A stretch of DNA of 64,000 nucleotides from CAMDTE01 sp964504345. GTDB lineage: Bacteria; Bacteroidota; Bacteroidia; Flavobacteriales; Schleiferiaceae. The translations under genes and the position numbers were made by a program. Positions 1-8,220 of the stretch are shown here, in pieces. The notes under the pieces were generated by a model. The model ran no database searches and was not told the origin of the DNA. It worked only from the letters and a program-made list of their open reading frames with translations. Where the stretch lies: positions 124,001-188,000 of the forward strand of contig CAZDDX010000002.1 of the NCBI GenBank assembly GCA_964504345.1, in the 5' to 3' direction. Position 1 is the first letter of the stretch; each line of letters opens with the position of its first letter.

Positions 1-1333
1 CGGTATTTTGGGTGGTTCGCCCAAACAAATCTTCGGGAGATTTCTTTGACGGGCCTTCCACCAACACTTCCACCACTTGGCCTACGTACGCTTGATTGCG
101 TTCCAGGGAGTGTTGCTGTTGGCGCTCAATGATTTCCGCGAGCCGACGTTTCTTGACCTCCAGCGGAATGTCGTCCACTAACTTGCGCGCGGCATAAGTA
201 TTGGGGCGTTCCGAGTAGAAGAACATGAACCCAAAATCGTACTTCACATAGTCCATGAGGCTGAGCGTCTGCGCATGGTCTTCCTCCGTTTCGCCCGGGA
301 AGCCCGCAATCAAATCCTGCGAAATGCCGCAGCCGGGAATGATGGTGCGGATGCGATCAATCAAGGCCATATATTCCTCGCGGTTGTGGCCCCGGTTCAT
401 GGCCTTCAAAATCCGACTGGACCCGCTTTGGACGGGCAAATGGATGTACTTGCAAATGTTCTCGTGACCGGCAATGGCCCGCAAAACGTCGTCGGACATG
501 TCCTGCGGATTGCTCGTGGAAAAGCGAATGCGCATGTTGGGCACGGCAGCAGCCACCTGATGAAGCAAATCCGCAAAATGAACTGCGGAGGCCTGGGCCA
601 TGGAGCTCGCCTTCTCAAAATCTTTCTTCAAACCGCCACCGTACCACAAATACGAATCGACGTTTTGCCCCAGCAGGGTAACTTCTTTGTAGCCCTTCTC
701 CCACAAGCCGATTACTTCGTCCACAATGGTCTGGGGATTGCGGCTGCGCTCGCGACCCCGGGTAAACGGCACCACGCAAAACGTACACATGTTGTCGCAG
801 CCCCGGGTGATGGAAACAAAAGCGCTAACGCCGTTGCCGCCCAAGCGGACCGGCTCAATGTCGTCGTAGGTCTCCTCTTTGGACAGCAATACATTGACAG
901 CCTTCCGACCGCCGTCGATCTCGTCCAACAGATTGGGCAAATCGCGGTAGGCATCGGGGCCCACCACCAAGTCCACCAACTTTTCTTCTTCAAAAAATTT
1001 CTCGCGAACGCGTTCCGCCATGCAACCCAGAACACCCACCTTGAGGCCTGGGTTCTTGGATTTGATGGTGTTGAATTGATCCAGTCTTTTGCGCACGGTT
1101 TGTTCCGCTTTGTCCCGAATGGAACAGGTATTGAGCAGCACCAAATCTGCCTCTTCCGGCTTGTTGGTGGTCTCGTATCCTTCTTTTTGCAGCAAAGAGG
1201 CCACAATTTCGCTGTCGGAAAAATTCATTTGGCACCCGTAGCTTTCCAGGTACAATTTCTTGCGTCCGGCGGTGCCTTCTAGCACCAGGGCTTCGCCCTG
1301 ACGCGATTCGTCGTGTTGGTCCGTTGTATTCAT
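1..1333 (-). CDS. miaB: tRNA-2-methylthio-N6-dimethylallyladenosine synthase (partial, C-terminus beyond window)
   Basis: Radical-SAM methylthiotransferase that adds the 2-methylthio group to i6A37 in tRNAs reading UNN codons. Reading the minus strand from the ATG at 1333 gives an N-terminal UPF0004 domain with KLYLESYGCQMN and, further on, LLNTCSIRDKA and LGCMAE, whose cysteines bind the auxiliary cluster. The radical-SAM motif follows as RGCDNMCTFCVVP (Cys-x3-Cys-x2-Cys). The frame stays open to the window edge, so the gene is partial with about 444 codons visible; the C-terminal TRAM region is at least partly missing. It diverges from topA. A -7 element lies 11 nt upstream of the ATG. MiaB is preferred over the related MtaB and RimO because of the N-terminal and SAM motif wording, but this was judged by eye. 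Confidence 0.93.
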   Translation of the reverse strand, partial: MNTTDQHDESRQGEALVLEGTAGRKKLYLESYGCQMNFSDSEIVASLLQKEGYETTNKPEEADLVLLNTCSIRDKAEQTVRKRLDQFNTIKSKNPGLKVGVLGCMAERVREKFFEEEKLVDLVVGPDAYRDLPNLLDEIDGGRKAVNVLLSKEETYDDIEPVRLGGNGVSAFVSITRGCDNMCTFCVVPFTRGRERSRNPQTIVDEVIGLWEKGYKEVTLLGQNVDSYLWYGGGLKKDFEKASSMAQASAVHFADLLHQVAAAVPNMRIRFSTSNPQDMSDDVLRAIAGHENICKYIHLPVQSGSSRILKAMNRGHNREEYMALIDRIRTIIPGCGISQDLIAGFPGETEEDHAQTLSLMDYVKYDFGFMFFYSERPNTYAARKLVDDIPLEVKKRRLAEIIERQQQHSLERNQAYVGQVVEVLVEGPSKKSPEDLFGRTTQNT

Positions 1334-1344
1334 GGTTTGCACCC

Positions 1345-1352
1345 CAAAGGTA
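1345..1352 (-). promoter_or_regulatory. -7 promoter element of miaB
   Basis: The minus strand reads TACCTTTG, a perfect match to the Bacteroidota -7 consensus TAnnTTTG. It ends 11 nt before the miaB ATG, so the transcript would have a leader of only a few bases. Confidence 0.6.
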
Positions 1353-1443
1353 CACGAATCGTGCCACGGTGACAAAATGGCAGGTTAACGACAAACGTTT
1401 ATCCAAAAATCCTGCCTTTACTTTGTGGTCCTAAACCTCCACC

Positions 1444-3768
1444 ATGCCCCGCAACCTCGTAATCGTCGAATCACCCGCCAAAGCCAAGACCATTGAACAG
1501 TACTTGGGTTCGGACTACCGAGTGGTTTCCAGCTTTGGCCACATTCGGGATTTGCCCGATCGAACCCTGGGCGTGGACGTAGAAAATGGTTTTGTGCCCC
1601 AATACACGGTGAGCGCAGAAAAAAAGGATGTGGTGTCCAAACTAAAAAAGGAAGCCGCCGCCGCAGAGACCGTCTGGTTGGCATCCGATGAGGACCGCGA
1701 GGGGGAAGCTATTTCGTGGCACTTGGCCGAAGTGTTGGGCTTAAACCCCACCACCACCAAACGCATTGTGTTCCACGAAATCACGAAGAACGCCATACTC
1801 AAGGCCATCGACGCACCGCGTACCATCGACATGAACTTGGTGAACGCCCAGCAAGCCCGTCGGGTACTGGACCGTTTGGTGGGTTTTGAAATGTCTCCGG
1901 TCTTGTGGAAAAAAGTACGCCGCGGTCTGAGTGCCGGACGCGTGCAGTCTGTAGCCGTCCGGTTGATTGTGGAGCGCGAACGCGAAATCAACGCTTTTTC
2001 TACCCAGTCGGACTTTAGAACCGTCGGGCAATTCCAAACCCCCGAAGGTGCGCGGTTGAGTGCCGAATTGCAGCACCGATTTACTACGGCTGACGAGGCC
2101 AAACCTTTCTTGGCGCTCGCAGACCAAGCATCCTACACCGTGCAGGCGGTGGAAACCAAACCCGCCAAACGCACCCCGGCCGCACCGTTTACCACTTCTA
2201 CGTTGCAGCAGGAGGCCTCGCGAAAATTGGGTTACTCCGTCAGCAGGACCATGCAATTGGCCCAAAGACTGTACGAAAGCGGATTCATTACCTACATGCG
2301 TACGGATTCCGTCAACCTCAGCCAGGATGCCCTGGTTGCTTTGGAAGCTGCTATTCACGCTCAGTACGGAGAAAAGTACCACAAACGGCGCACGTTTGCC
2401 ACCAAAGCCAAGGGCGCGCAAGAGGCCCACGAAGCGATTCGCCCCACCCGCATGGACGTGCAGTCCGCTGGGGAGGATGCCGCGCAAAAACGCTTGTACG
2501 AATTGATTTGGAAGCGCACCACCGCCTCCCAAATGGCCGATGCCGCACTGGAGCGCACCACCGCAGAACTCCTAGGAAGCAACCTCCAATATTCGTTCCG
2601 CGCGGAAGGTGAGGTTCTGTTGTTCGATGGCTTTTTAAAGGTATACCGTGAAGGGCACGACGACGACCACGCCGAAGAAGCATCGGACTTGTTGCCGCCC
2701 CTGACCCGCGGCCAATCCATCAACGGTGTCTCGTTTACAGCCACGGAACGGTTCAGCCGCCCCCCTGCCCGCTACAGCGAAGCGGCCCTGGTGAAAAAAC
2801 TAGAGGAATTGGGTATAGGCCGTCCGTCCACTTACGCGCCTACCATTTCCACCATCATCAAACGTGAATACGTCAAAAAAGGTGAATTGGAAGGGACGGA
2901 GCGGAACTACCTGGTTTTGCATGCCGAGTCCGGAAGCATCACCCAAAAGACCGCCACAGAGAAAACCGGTTCCGAAAAAGGAAAATTGTTGCCCACGGAC
3001 ACAGGCACCGTCGTCACGGACTTTTTGCAGGCAAATTTTAGCTCCATCATGGACTACGCGTTCACCGCACGGATGGAATCTGAATTTGACTTGATTGCGG
3101 AGGGTCGGGCGGATTGGCAGTCCGTCATTACGGATTTCCACAAAGACTTCAGCGGCTGGCTGCGCGAATCCGCCAACGCCGAACGTGCTTCTGGGGAGCG
3201 CATTTTGGGGATCCATCCCACAAACGGACTGGAGGTTTCTGCACGCGTCGCACGCTTCGGGCCTATTGTTCAAATTGCGGCTGCTTCTGCGGAAGAGAAA
3301 CCCAAATACGCGAGCATTCCCTCCACCCAGTCCTTGGAAACCATCACCCTGGAACAGGCCCTGAAATTGTTCGATTTGCCGCGTACTGTTGGTGAATTTG
3401 AAGGCTTGGTGCTCAAAGCAAATACCGGTCGATTTGGTCCCTACGTGCAGCACGGCAAAGAATTTGTCAGCCTGCCCAAGGAGCTTTCTCCCCTGGACGT
3501 TACCGAAGAGCAAGCCATTGAGTTGGTCGTGGCCAAGCGCAACAAGGCCGCAGCCGATTTGCTGCAAGCTTTGGAAACCGCGCTGGGTCGCGTGGAGGTT
3601 CGAAACGGCCGGTACGGTCCCTATTTGAAGTTGGAAAAAGAAAACTTCAAAATTCCCAAAGGAACGGACCCGATGTCTTTGGACGCCAGCGCCGTGGAAA
3701 GCATGATTGCAGACCAACGCGCTCAGCCCAGCAAAGGCCGCGCGGGCGCACGTGCAAAGCGCAAATAA
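1444..3768 (+). CDS. topA: DNA topoisomerase I (type IA)
   Basis: Relaxes negatively supercoiled DNA by cutting and rejoining one strand through a 5'-phosphotyrosine. The 774-residue product starts with the TOPRIM domain: NLVIVESPAKAK with Glu9, and SDEDREGE at 81-88 carrying the metal-binding acidic residues. The catalytic tyrosine is Tyr284 in GFITYMRTDS. The C-terminus has repeats of the topoisomerase C-terminal type (FGPYVQHGKE, RYGPYLKLEKE, FKIPKGTDP) and no four-cysteine zinc ribbons, ending in a basic Arg/Lys tail. The ATG at 1444 is the natural start, with the family's N-terminus directly behind it. A TTACTTTG sequence at 1418-1425 is a possible -7 element with one mismatch. The arginase-like gene follows 23 nt downstream, probably in the same unit. 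Confidence 0.97.
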   Translation: MPRNLVIVESPAKAKTIEQYLGSDYRVVSSFGHIRDLPDRTLGVDVENGFVPQYTVSAEKKDVVSKLKKEAAAAETVWLASDEDREGEAISWHLAEVLGLNPTTTKRIVFHEITKNAILKAIDAPRTIDMNLVNAQQARRVLDRLVGFEMSPVLWKKVRRGLSAGRVQSVAVRLIVEREREINAFSTQSDFRTVGQFQTPEGARLSAELQHRFTTADEAKPFLALADQASYTVQAVETKPAKRTPAAPFTTSTLQQEASRKLGYSVSRTMQLAQRLYESGFITYMRTDSVNLSQDALVALEAAIHAQYGEKYHKRRTFATKAKGAQEAHEAIRPTRMDVQSAGEDAAQKRLYELIWKRTTASQMADAALERTTAELLGSNLQYSFRAEGEVLLFDGFLKVYREGHDDDHAEEASDLLPPLTRGQSINGVSFTATERFSRPPARYSEAALVKKLEELGIGRPSTYAPTISTIIKREYVKKGELEGTERNYLVLHAESGSITQKTATEKTGSEKGKLLPTDTGTVVTDFLQANFSSIMDYAFTARMESEFDLIAEGRADWQSVITDFHKDFSGWLRESANAERASGERILGIHPTNGLEVSARVARFGPIVQIAAASAEEKPKYASIPSTQSLETITLEQALKLFDLPRTVGEFEGLVLKANTGRFGPYVQHGKEFVSLPKELSPLDVTEEQAIELVVAKRNKAAADLLQALETALGRVEVRNGRYGPYLKLEKENFKIPKGTDPMSLDASAVESMIADQRAQPSKGRAGARAKRK

Positions 3769-3791
3769 TGTCCTAACAGAATCCCAAGCCC

Positions 3792-4955
3792 ATGTGGATT
3801 GAACTTCTCCAGCCGGTCCCCGTTGAATTAACGCAGCCGGAAACACCTTACCCTTTGGGCACTCTGGGCAATCGGATGGCCCTTCACACCGAAGAAAGTG
3901 GCCTTCCAGAGCTCAAAGGAGTTCGCGTCGCATTTCTTTCAGTGGGAGAAGATCGCGGGAACCCGGGGAATCGAGGATGCCGCAATGCGGGGAATGCTTT
4001 CCGCACGAGTTTCTACCCACTGTACGCAGGTGCCTGGGACTTAACACTGGCTGATTTGGGCCATTTGCCCGCCGGAGCTACACCCCAAGACACCGGAACC
4101 GCCTTGGCTGGTCTGTGCCAAGATTTGCTCCAGAGAAACATCATTCCGTATGTTTTAGGCGGCACGCAAGACCTGGCATACTGGATGTATCGGGCCTACG
4201 ATTCCTTGGAACAGTCCGTGAATATGGGTGTTGTGGACAACCGCATTGCCTTGGGAGCCGACGAAACGGTGCTGAATTCCGACGGGCTTTTGGGGCCGAT
4301 TATTTCCGCCCAACCTTACAACCTGTTCAACCTGAGTCTCATTGGCCTTCAAACGTACTTCGTTGCCCCGGATCAATGGGATTTGGCCGAACGCATGCAT
4401 TTTGAGACGTACCGATTGGGAATGCTTCGGGGTCAAGTACACGAAGTAGAGCCGGCCGTGCGCGATGCGGACCTTGTGATCTTCAACAACCGCGTAATCC
4501 GTCACGCAGATGCGCCCGGACACGCAGACCCCTCGCCCAACGGCCTAACCGCAGACGAAGCCTGCGCGCTTGCCCGGTATTGCGGACTGTCGGACAAGGT
4601 TTCTTCCCTAGGTTATTTTGAATACAACCCGACGCTGGATCCCGCGAGTCAAAATGCGCACCTCGCCGCACAAATTGCTTGGTACTTTATAGAAGGAGTT
4701 CATTTACGTCGTGGGGACTACCCCTTCACCCCGAAAAGCCAGTACCTACGATTTACCGTACTCCTGGACGAATTGGAACAAGAGCTCGTCTTTTACAAAA
4801 GTCCTTTGAGCGAACGCTGGTGGATGGAGGTACCCATGAAACAAACCCAATACGTGCGGCATGCCTTGGTTCCTTGCTCGTCCCATGATTACGAATTTGC
4901 GTTGGGCGGAGAAATACCAGCCAGATGGTGGAAAGCACAGCGCAAAGGTTTGTGA
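3792..4955 (+). CDS. arginase/ureohydrolase-fold protein with degenerate metal site
   Basis: The 387-residue product resembles the ureohydrolase family (arginase, agmatinase, formimidoylglutamase), for example NLSLIGLQTYF, GGTQDLAYWMY and FEYNPTLDP. Active members bind two manganese ions through a GG-x-H motif, a D-A-H-x-D motif and an S-x-D-x-D-x-x-DP motif. At the corresponding places this protein has GGTQD (His replaced by Gln), VDNRIAL and DLVIFNNRVIRHAD, so most ligands appear lost. It may be a non-catalytic protein rather than a formimidoylglutamase, the name automated annotation would probably give. It lies between topA and the porP/sprF-gldKLMN operon, 54 nt before the next start, and a promoter lies between them. 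A link to secretion or gliding is only a guess from position. Confidence 0.72.
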   Translation: MWIELLQPVPVELTQPETPYPLGTLGNRMALHTEESGLPELKGVRVAFLSVGEDRGNPGNRGCRNAGNAFRTSFYPLYAGAWDLTLADLGHLPAGATPQDTGTALAGLCQDLLQRNIIPYVLGGTQDLAYWMYRAYDSLEQSVNMGVVDNRIALGADETVLNSDGLLGPIISAQPYNLFNLSLIGLQTYFVAPDQWDLAERMHFETYRLGMLRGQVHEVEPAVRDADLVIFNNRVIRHADAPGHADPSPNGLTADEACALARYCGLSDKVSSLGYFEYNPTLDPASQNAHLAAQIAWYFIEGVHLRRGDYPFTPKSQYLRFTVLLDELEQELVFYKSPLSERWWMEVPMKQTQYVRHALVPCSSHDYEFALGGEIPARWWKAQRKGL

Positions 4956-4971
4956 AATTCACAACGACTTG

Positions 4972-5001
4972 TTGACAATTCATGGGAAATTCCTACTTTT
5001 A
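4972..5001 (+). promoter_or_regulatory. promoter of the porP/sprF-gldKLMN operon
   Basis: TTGACA at 4972-4977 serves as the -33 element, and TACTTTTA at 4994-5001 as the -7 element (last base A instead of G), with 19 nt between TTG and TA. The ATG follows 8 nt after the -7 element, so the message is nearly leaderless. Confidence 0.6.
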
Positions 5002-5009
5002 GCCTCTGT

Positions 5010-5972
5010 ATGAACCGCATCAAGGGGCTCTTTCTTCTGGCTATCAGCATTATAGCCGCACAATTGCACGCGCAACAAGACGTGCAGTTTACTCAGTACA
5101 TGCACAACCGGATCTTTTTCAATCCGGGCATGGCTGGAAATTCTGACGCGATTTCTTTGAATTTTGGACACCGCACCCAGTGGGTTGGATTTGACAACGC
5201 ACCGGTGACTCAAAACATCAACGCCGAACTCCCCGTGGATAAATTGCACGGTGGGGTCATGCTCAACATTACCAACGACCAAATCGGATTCTTCCAGGAT
5301 ATTTCTGCTGCGTTGGGCTACGCCTACCAAACGTATGTGGGTCCGGGCAAATTGGGCATCGGTCTTTCCGTTGACTTCCGCAACAAAAATGTGCGCAATG
5401 CGCAATGGATTTTCCCCGACGGTGGCGCCGGGTCCAACGACCCCGCTGTCATGAACCCAACGGCTCAAGCCATGGCTCCAGAATTGAATTTTGGTGCTTA
5501 CTACTCCACCGATCAGTGGTTCGCCGGATTGTCATCCTCCAGATTGCTTCAGAGCACCCAAAACCTTCCGGGCTTGGGTGGCGGCACGGCTGCTTACCGA
5601 AGCGTCATGCACTACTACCTCATGGGCGGTTACCAATTTGAACTGGCCACGCTCCCCGGAATTCGTTTTGCACCGTCTGCGCTGTTCCGCACAGACGCCT
5701 CGTCTCAAAATTTACATACTGACTTGAACTTCAACGCCGTGGTTCAAGACAAAATTTACGGCGGATTGGGCCTGCGCGTCAACGATGCCGTTTCCTTAAT
5801 GGCCGGTTACCAAGTAATGCCGTCCCTCCGCGTCAGCTACAGTTACGACATCAACACGTCTCCCCTACGTGCCTACAACGGGGGATCGCACGAGATTTTT
5901 GTGAACTACCAATTCACCATTGAAATCCCACCGCGCATCAAAGGCAGTTACCGAACCCCAATTTTTTTGTAA
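5010..5972 (+). CDS. type IX secretion system membrane protein, PorP/SprF family
   Basis: Outer-membrane beta-barrel protein of the family that includes PorP and SprF, which serves secretion and surface anchoring in the type IX system. A signal peptide covers about residues 1-21 (LLAISIIAAQLHAQ, cleavage near AQQD). The mature part begins with the family's hallmark QFTQYMHN and NPGMAGN, followed by HRTQWVGF. Alternating hydrophobic strands run to the end, as in a barrel. Length is 320 residues, normal for the family. It is the first gene of the unit with gldK, gldL, gldM and gldN; gldK starts 50 nt downstream. Bacteroidota genomes carry many paralogues, so I give no gene symbol. Confidence 0.92.
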   Translation: MNRIKGLFLLAISIIAAQLHAQQDVQFTQYMHNRIFFNPGMAGNSDAISLNFGHRTQWVGFDNAPVTQNINAELPVDKLHGGVMLNITNDQIGFFQDISAALGYAYQTYVGPGKLGIGLSVDFRNKNVRNAQWIFPDGGAGSNDPAVMNPTAQAMAPELNFGAYYSTDQWFAGLSSSRLLQSTQNLPGLGGGTAAYRSVMHYYLMGGYQFELATLPGIRFAPSALFRTDASSQNLHTDLNFNAVVQDKIYGGLGLRVNDAVSLMAGYQVMPSLRVSYSYDINTSPLRAYNGGSHEIFVNYQFTIEIPPRIKGSYRTPIFL

Positions 5973-6021
5973 TATCGCAGGCTTTTTTGCGTTATCACTT
6001 CAACAGCTCAATTCCTACCGC

Positions 6022-7443
6022 ATGAAAAAACGGATTTCGTTCCTGAGTATCGCTGCTGCCGCTTTGTTGGCCGCGTGCTCCGGCTCTGACCACGGCGAAC
6101 TCGTCGGGGTTCAGAATCGTCCTGAATGGTACCCGTCGGACCCCTTCGGAATGGTTTACGTTCCTCAAGGCTCCTTCAATATGGGCAATACCGACGTGGA
6201 CGTTCCCTTTGGATTGACGGCTCCTACGAAAACAGTTTCTGTTTCTGCCTTCTACATGGACGAAACCGAAATCACCAACAACGAGTACCGTCAGTTCGTT
6301 TACTGGGTGCGTGATTCCATCCTGCGTTACCGTTTGGCCGAGGCCATGGTGGAGGAGTACGAGTACATCAACTACGCAGACATGGAAAACCCAACGTTTT
6401 TTGAAGAATACGTTGGTTTGAACTACCCGGATTCCATGCAAACGCACCTCGATTGGAAACCTGCCCTTACCTACGATACGCGCAGGTATCCTTCCGCCGA
6501 ATACACGGAGGTGATCGAAAGTCTGTACCTGGCTCCAGAGGAGATTTTCATGGGCGGACGTATGGTTGACGCGCGTCAATTGAATTATTTGTACTTCTGG
6601 ATGGACAAACAGAAGGCTGCTCGCAAGAGCAACCGGGCTGAGTTCAACTTCAAAGACGCCGAAGATCCCAACAAGCCTTTCTCCTACCGTGATTATGTTA
6701 AGGACGGAAAGCAAATTTCCGATCGCTCTTCGTTCTTTGAGAAGGAAATTATCAACGTTTACCCAGACACCTTGGTTTGGATCGCTGACTTTACCTACTC
6801 TTTCAACGAAACCATGCACGATAAATACTTCTGGCATCCTGCTTACGACAACTATCCGGTTGTGGGCGTGAACTGGAAGCAAGCCGTTGCCTTCGCCAAC
6901 TGGAGAACCAAATACCGCAGTGAATTCTTGCGCGCCAACGACGACATGCAGGAGCACGAATTCCGTCTTCCTACGGAGTCTGAGTGGGAATACGCTTCAC
7001 GAGGTGGCCGCGAACTGACCACGTATCCGTGGGGCGGACCGTATGCCACCAACAGCTCTGGTTGTTTCTTGGCAAACTTCAAACCTTCTCGCGGTAACCT
7101 GGTTGCGGACGGCGGTTTCCACCCCGTGAAAGCTACCTCCTACCAGCCAAACGGCTATGGTTTGTACTGCATGGCAGGTAACGTTGCCGAGTGGACAAGC
7201 ACCGCATGGGAAGAAGCATCCTACTACTACGTAGCAGACTTCAACCCCGATTACAAATACAACGCCAAAGAAGGTGATTCAGAAACCCTGAAACGCAAAG
7301 TTATCCGCGGCGGTTCTTGGAAAGACATTGCGCATTTCATGCAAAACGGTTCGCGCAGCTACGAATACCAGGATACCTCCAAAAGTTTCGTAGGATTCCG
7401 CACCGTACAGAGCTTCTTGGGACGCGACTTACGCGATTTCTAA
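6022..7443 (+). CDS. gldK: gliding motility / T9SS lipoprotein GldK
   Basis: GldK (PorK) is a lipoprotein that, with GldN, forms the periplasmic ring of the type IX secretion system under the outer membrane. The N-terminus is a lipoprotein signal, with MKKRISFLSI leading to the lipobox LAAC at about residue 19. The rest is an FGE-sulfatase-like domain: MVYVPQGSFNMG near the start, MDETEITNNEYRQF, FRLPTESEWEYA, MAGNVAEWTS, VIRGGSWKD and FVGFRTV near the end. The ATG at 6022 is chosen because the signal peptide starts there; the open frame extends upstream into porP/sprF but adds no family sequence. The product is 473 residues. It is followed by gldL after 58 nt. Confidence 0.96.
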   Translation: MKKRISFLSIAAAALLAACSGSDHGELVGVQNRPEWYPSDPFGMVYVPQGSFNMGNTDVDVPFGLTAPTKTVSVSAFYMDETEITNNEYRQFVYWVRDSILRYRLAEAMVEEYEYINYADMENPTFFEEYVGLNYPDSMQTHLDWKPALTYDTRRYPSAEYTEVIESLYLAPEEIFMGGRMVDARQLNYLYFWMDKQKAARKSNRAEFNFKDAEDPNKPFSYRDYVKDGKQISDRSSFFEKEIINVYPDTLVWIADFTYSFNETMHDKYFWHPAYDNYPVVGVNWKQAVAFANWRTKYRSEFLRANDDMQEHEFRLPTESEWEYASRGGRELTTYPWGGPYATNSSGCFLANFKPSRGNLVADGGFHPVKATSYQPNGYGLYCMAGNVAEWTSTAWEEASYYYVADFNPDYKYNAKEGDSETLKRKVIRGGSWKDIAHFMQNGSRSYEYQDTSKSFVGFRTVQSFLGRDLRDF

Positions 7444-7501
7444 AGCCTATTTTCTTTTTTTCGAACTCTCAACCTATTCAACCCTAACACCCTTCATTCG
7501 T

Positions 7502-8176
7502 ATGGCACTCATCGACGTCAACGGCAAAAAGTTCAAGAATTTCATGGCAAAACTCTACGGCTGGGGAGCAGCAGTCGTTATCATGGGTGCCTTGTTTAAA
7601 ATTTTGCACATGCCGGGCGCTGACTGGATGTTGATCATCGGTCTGACAACTGAAGCCGTTATCTTCTTTATTTCCGCGTTTGAAAAGCCTGCAACCGACT
7701 ACGAATGGAGCCGAGTTTACCCCGAACTGGCAGAAAGCGATGAAGTTGCCTCTACTGGTTCAAAAAAAGCACGCATTGCTTCCAATCTCTCTCCTACTCA
7801 GGAATTGGACAAGATGCTGGAAGAAGCTAAAATCGGTCCGGACTTGATTCAATCTTTGGGCGACGGCATGCGTCGTTTGAGCGAGACCGCTGGTTCACTG
7901 AATACTGCAGTTGATGCAGCCGGTGCTACCGCAGCCTACAGCAACCAACTGAGCACTGCTGCCAAGAACATGGAGGCCTTGAATGCTCTGTACGCTGTTC
8001 AACTGGAAAATACTACCAACCAAGTAGAGGTTCAAAATTCCTTGATGGAGAAACTGGGTGCTTCTGTAAACGATTCCGAGAAGCTGACCGGAGAAGTATC
8101 GAAGATGGTACAGAACGTGAGTGCCTTGAACAATGTTTACGGCAACATGCTCGCAGCCATGGGCGCGAAAAACTAA
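7502..8176 (+). CDS. gldL: T9SS inner-membrane motor protein GldL
   Basis: GldL (PorL) with GldM forms the proton-driven motor of the type IX secretion system in the inner membrane. The 224-residue protein has two N-terminal transmembrane helices. The first runs at about residues 19-36 and includes Lys33 and His36 in FKILHMPG. The second, at about 43-60, contains Glu51 in LTTEAVIFF, which should match the essential membrane glutamate described for Flavobacterium GldL. The remaining residues are a cytoplasmic, helix-rich tail with coiled-coil character. The gene sits between gldK and gldM (44 nt to the latter), the standard order of this operon. Confidence 0.96.
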   Translation: MALIDVNGKKFKNFMAKLYGWGAAVVIMGALFKILHMPGADWMLIIGLTTEAVIFFISAFEKPATDYEWSRVYPELAESDEVASTGSKKARIASNLSPTQELDKMLEEAKIGPDLIQSLGDGMRRLSETAGSLNTAVDAAGATAAYSNQLSTAAKNMEALNALYAVQLENTTNQVEVQNSLMEKLGASVNDSEKLTGEVSKMVQNVSALNNVYGNMLAAMGAKN

Positions 8177-8220
8177 TTGGAACGCTCTACCTCGATATTA
8201 ACTCTGTAAAATAACGCACC

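Noticed and set aside
275..1282. Long plus-strand open frame of 335 codons opposite miaB
   Set aside because: It is the antisense of a clear radical-SAM gene, has a low-complexity translation rich in His, Gln, Asn and Val, and shows no family pattern. GC-rich antisense frames of this kind occur opposite most genes here.
3792..4955. Calling the arginase-fold protein formimidoylglutamase (hutG)
   Set aside because: The catalytic metal ligands are not visible and no other histidine-degradation gene is nearby, so the enzyme name is not supported.
5920..6021. Earlier in-frame start for gldK
   Set aside because: It would overlap porP/sprF and place 34 residues ahead of a perfect lipoprotein signal peptide.
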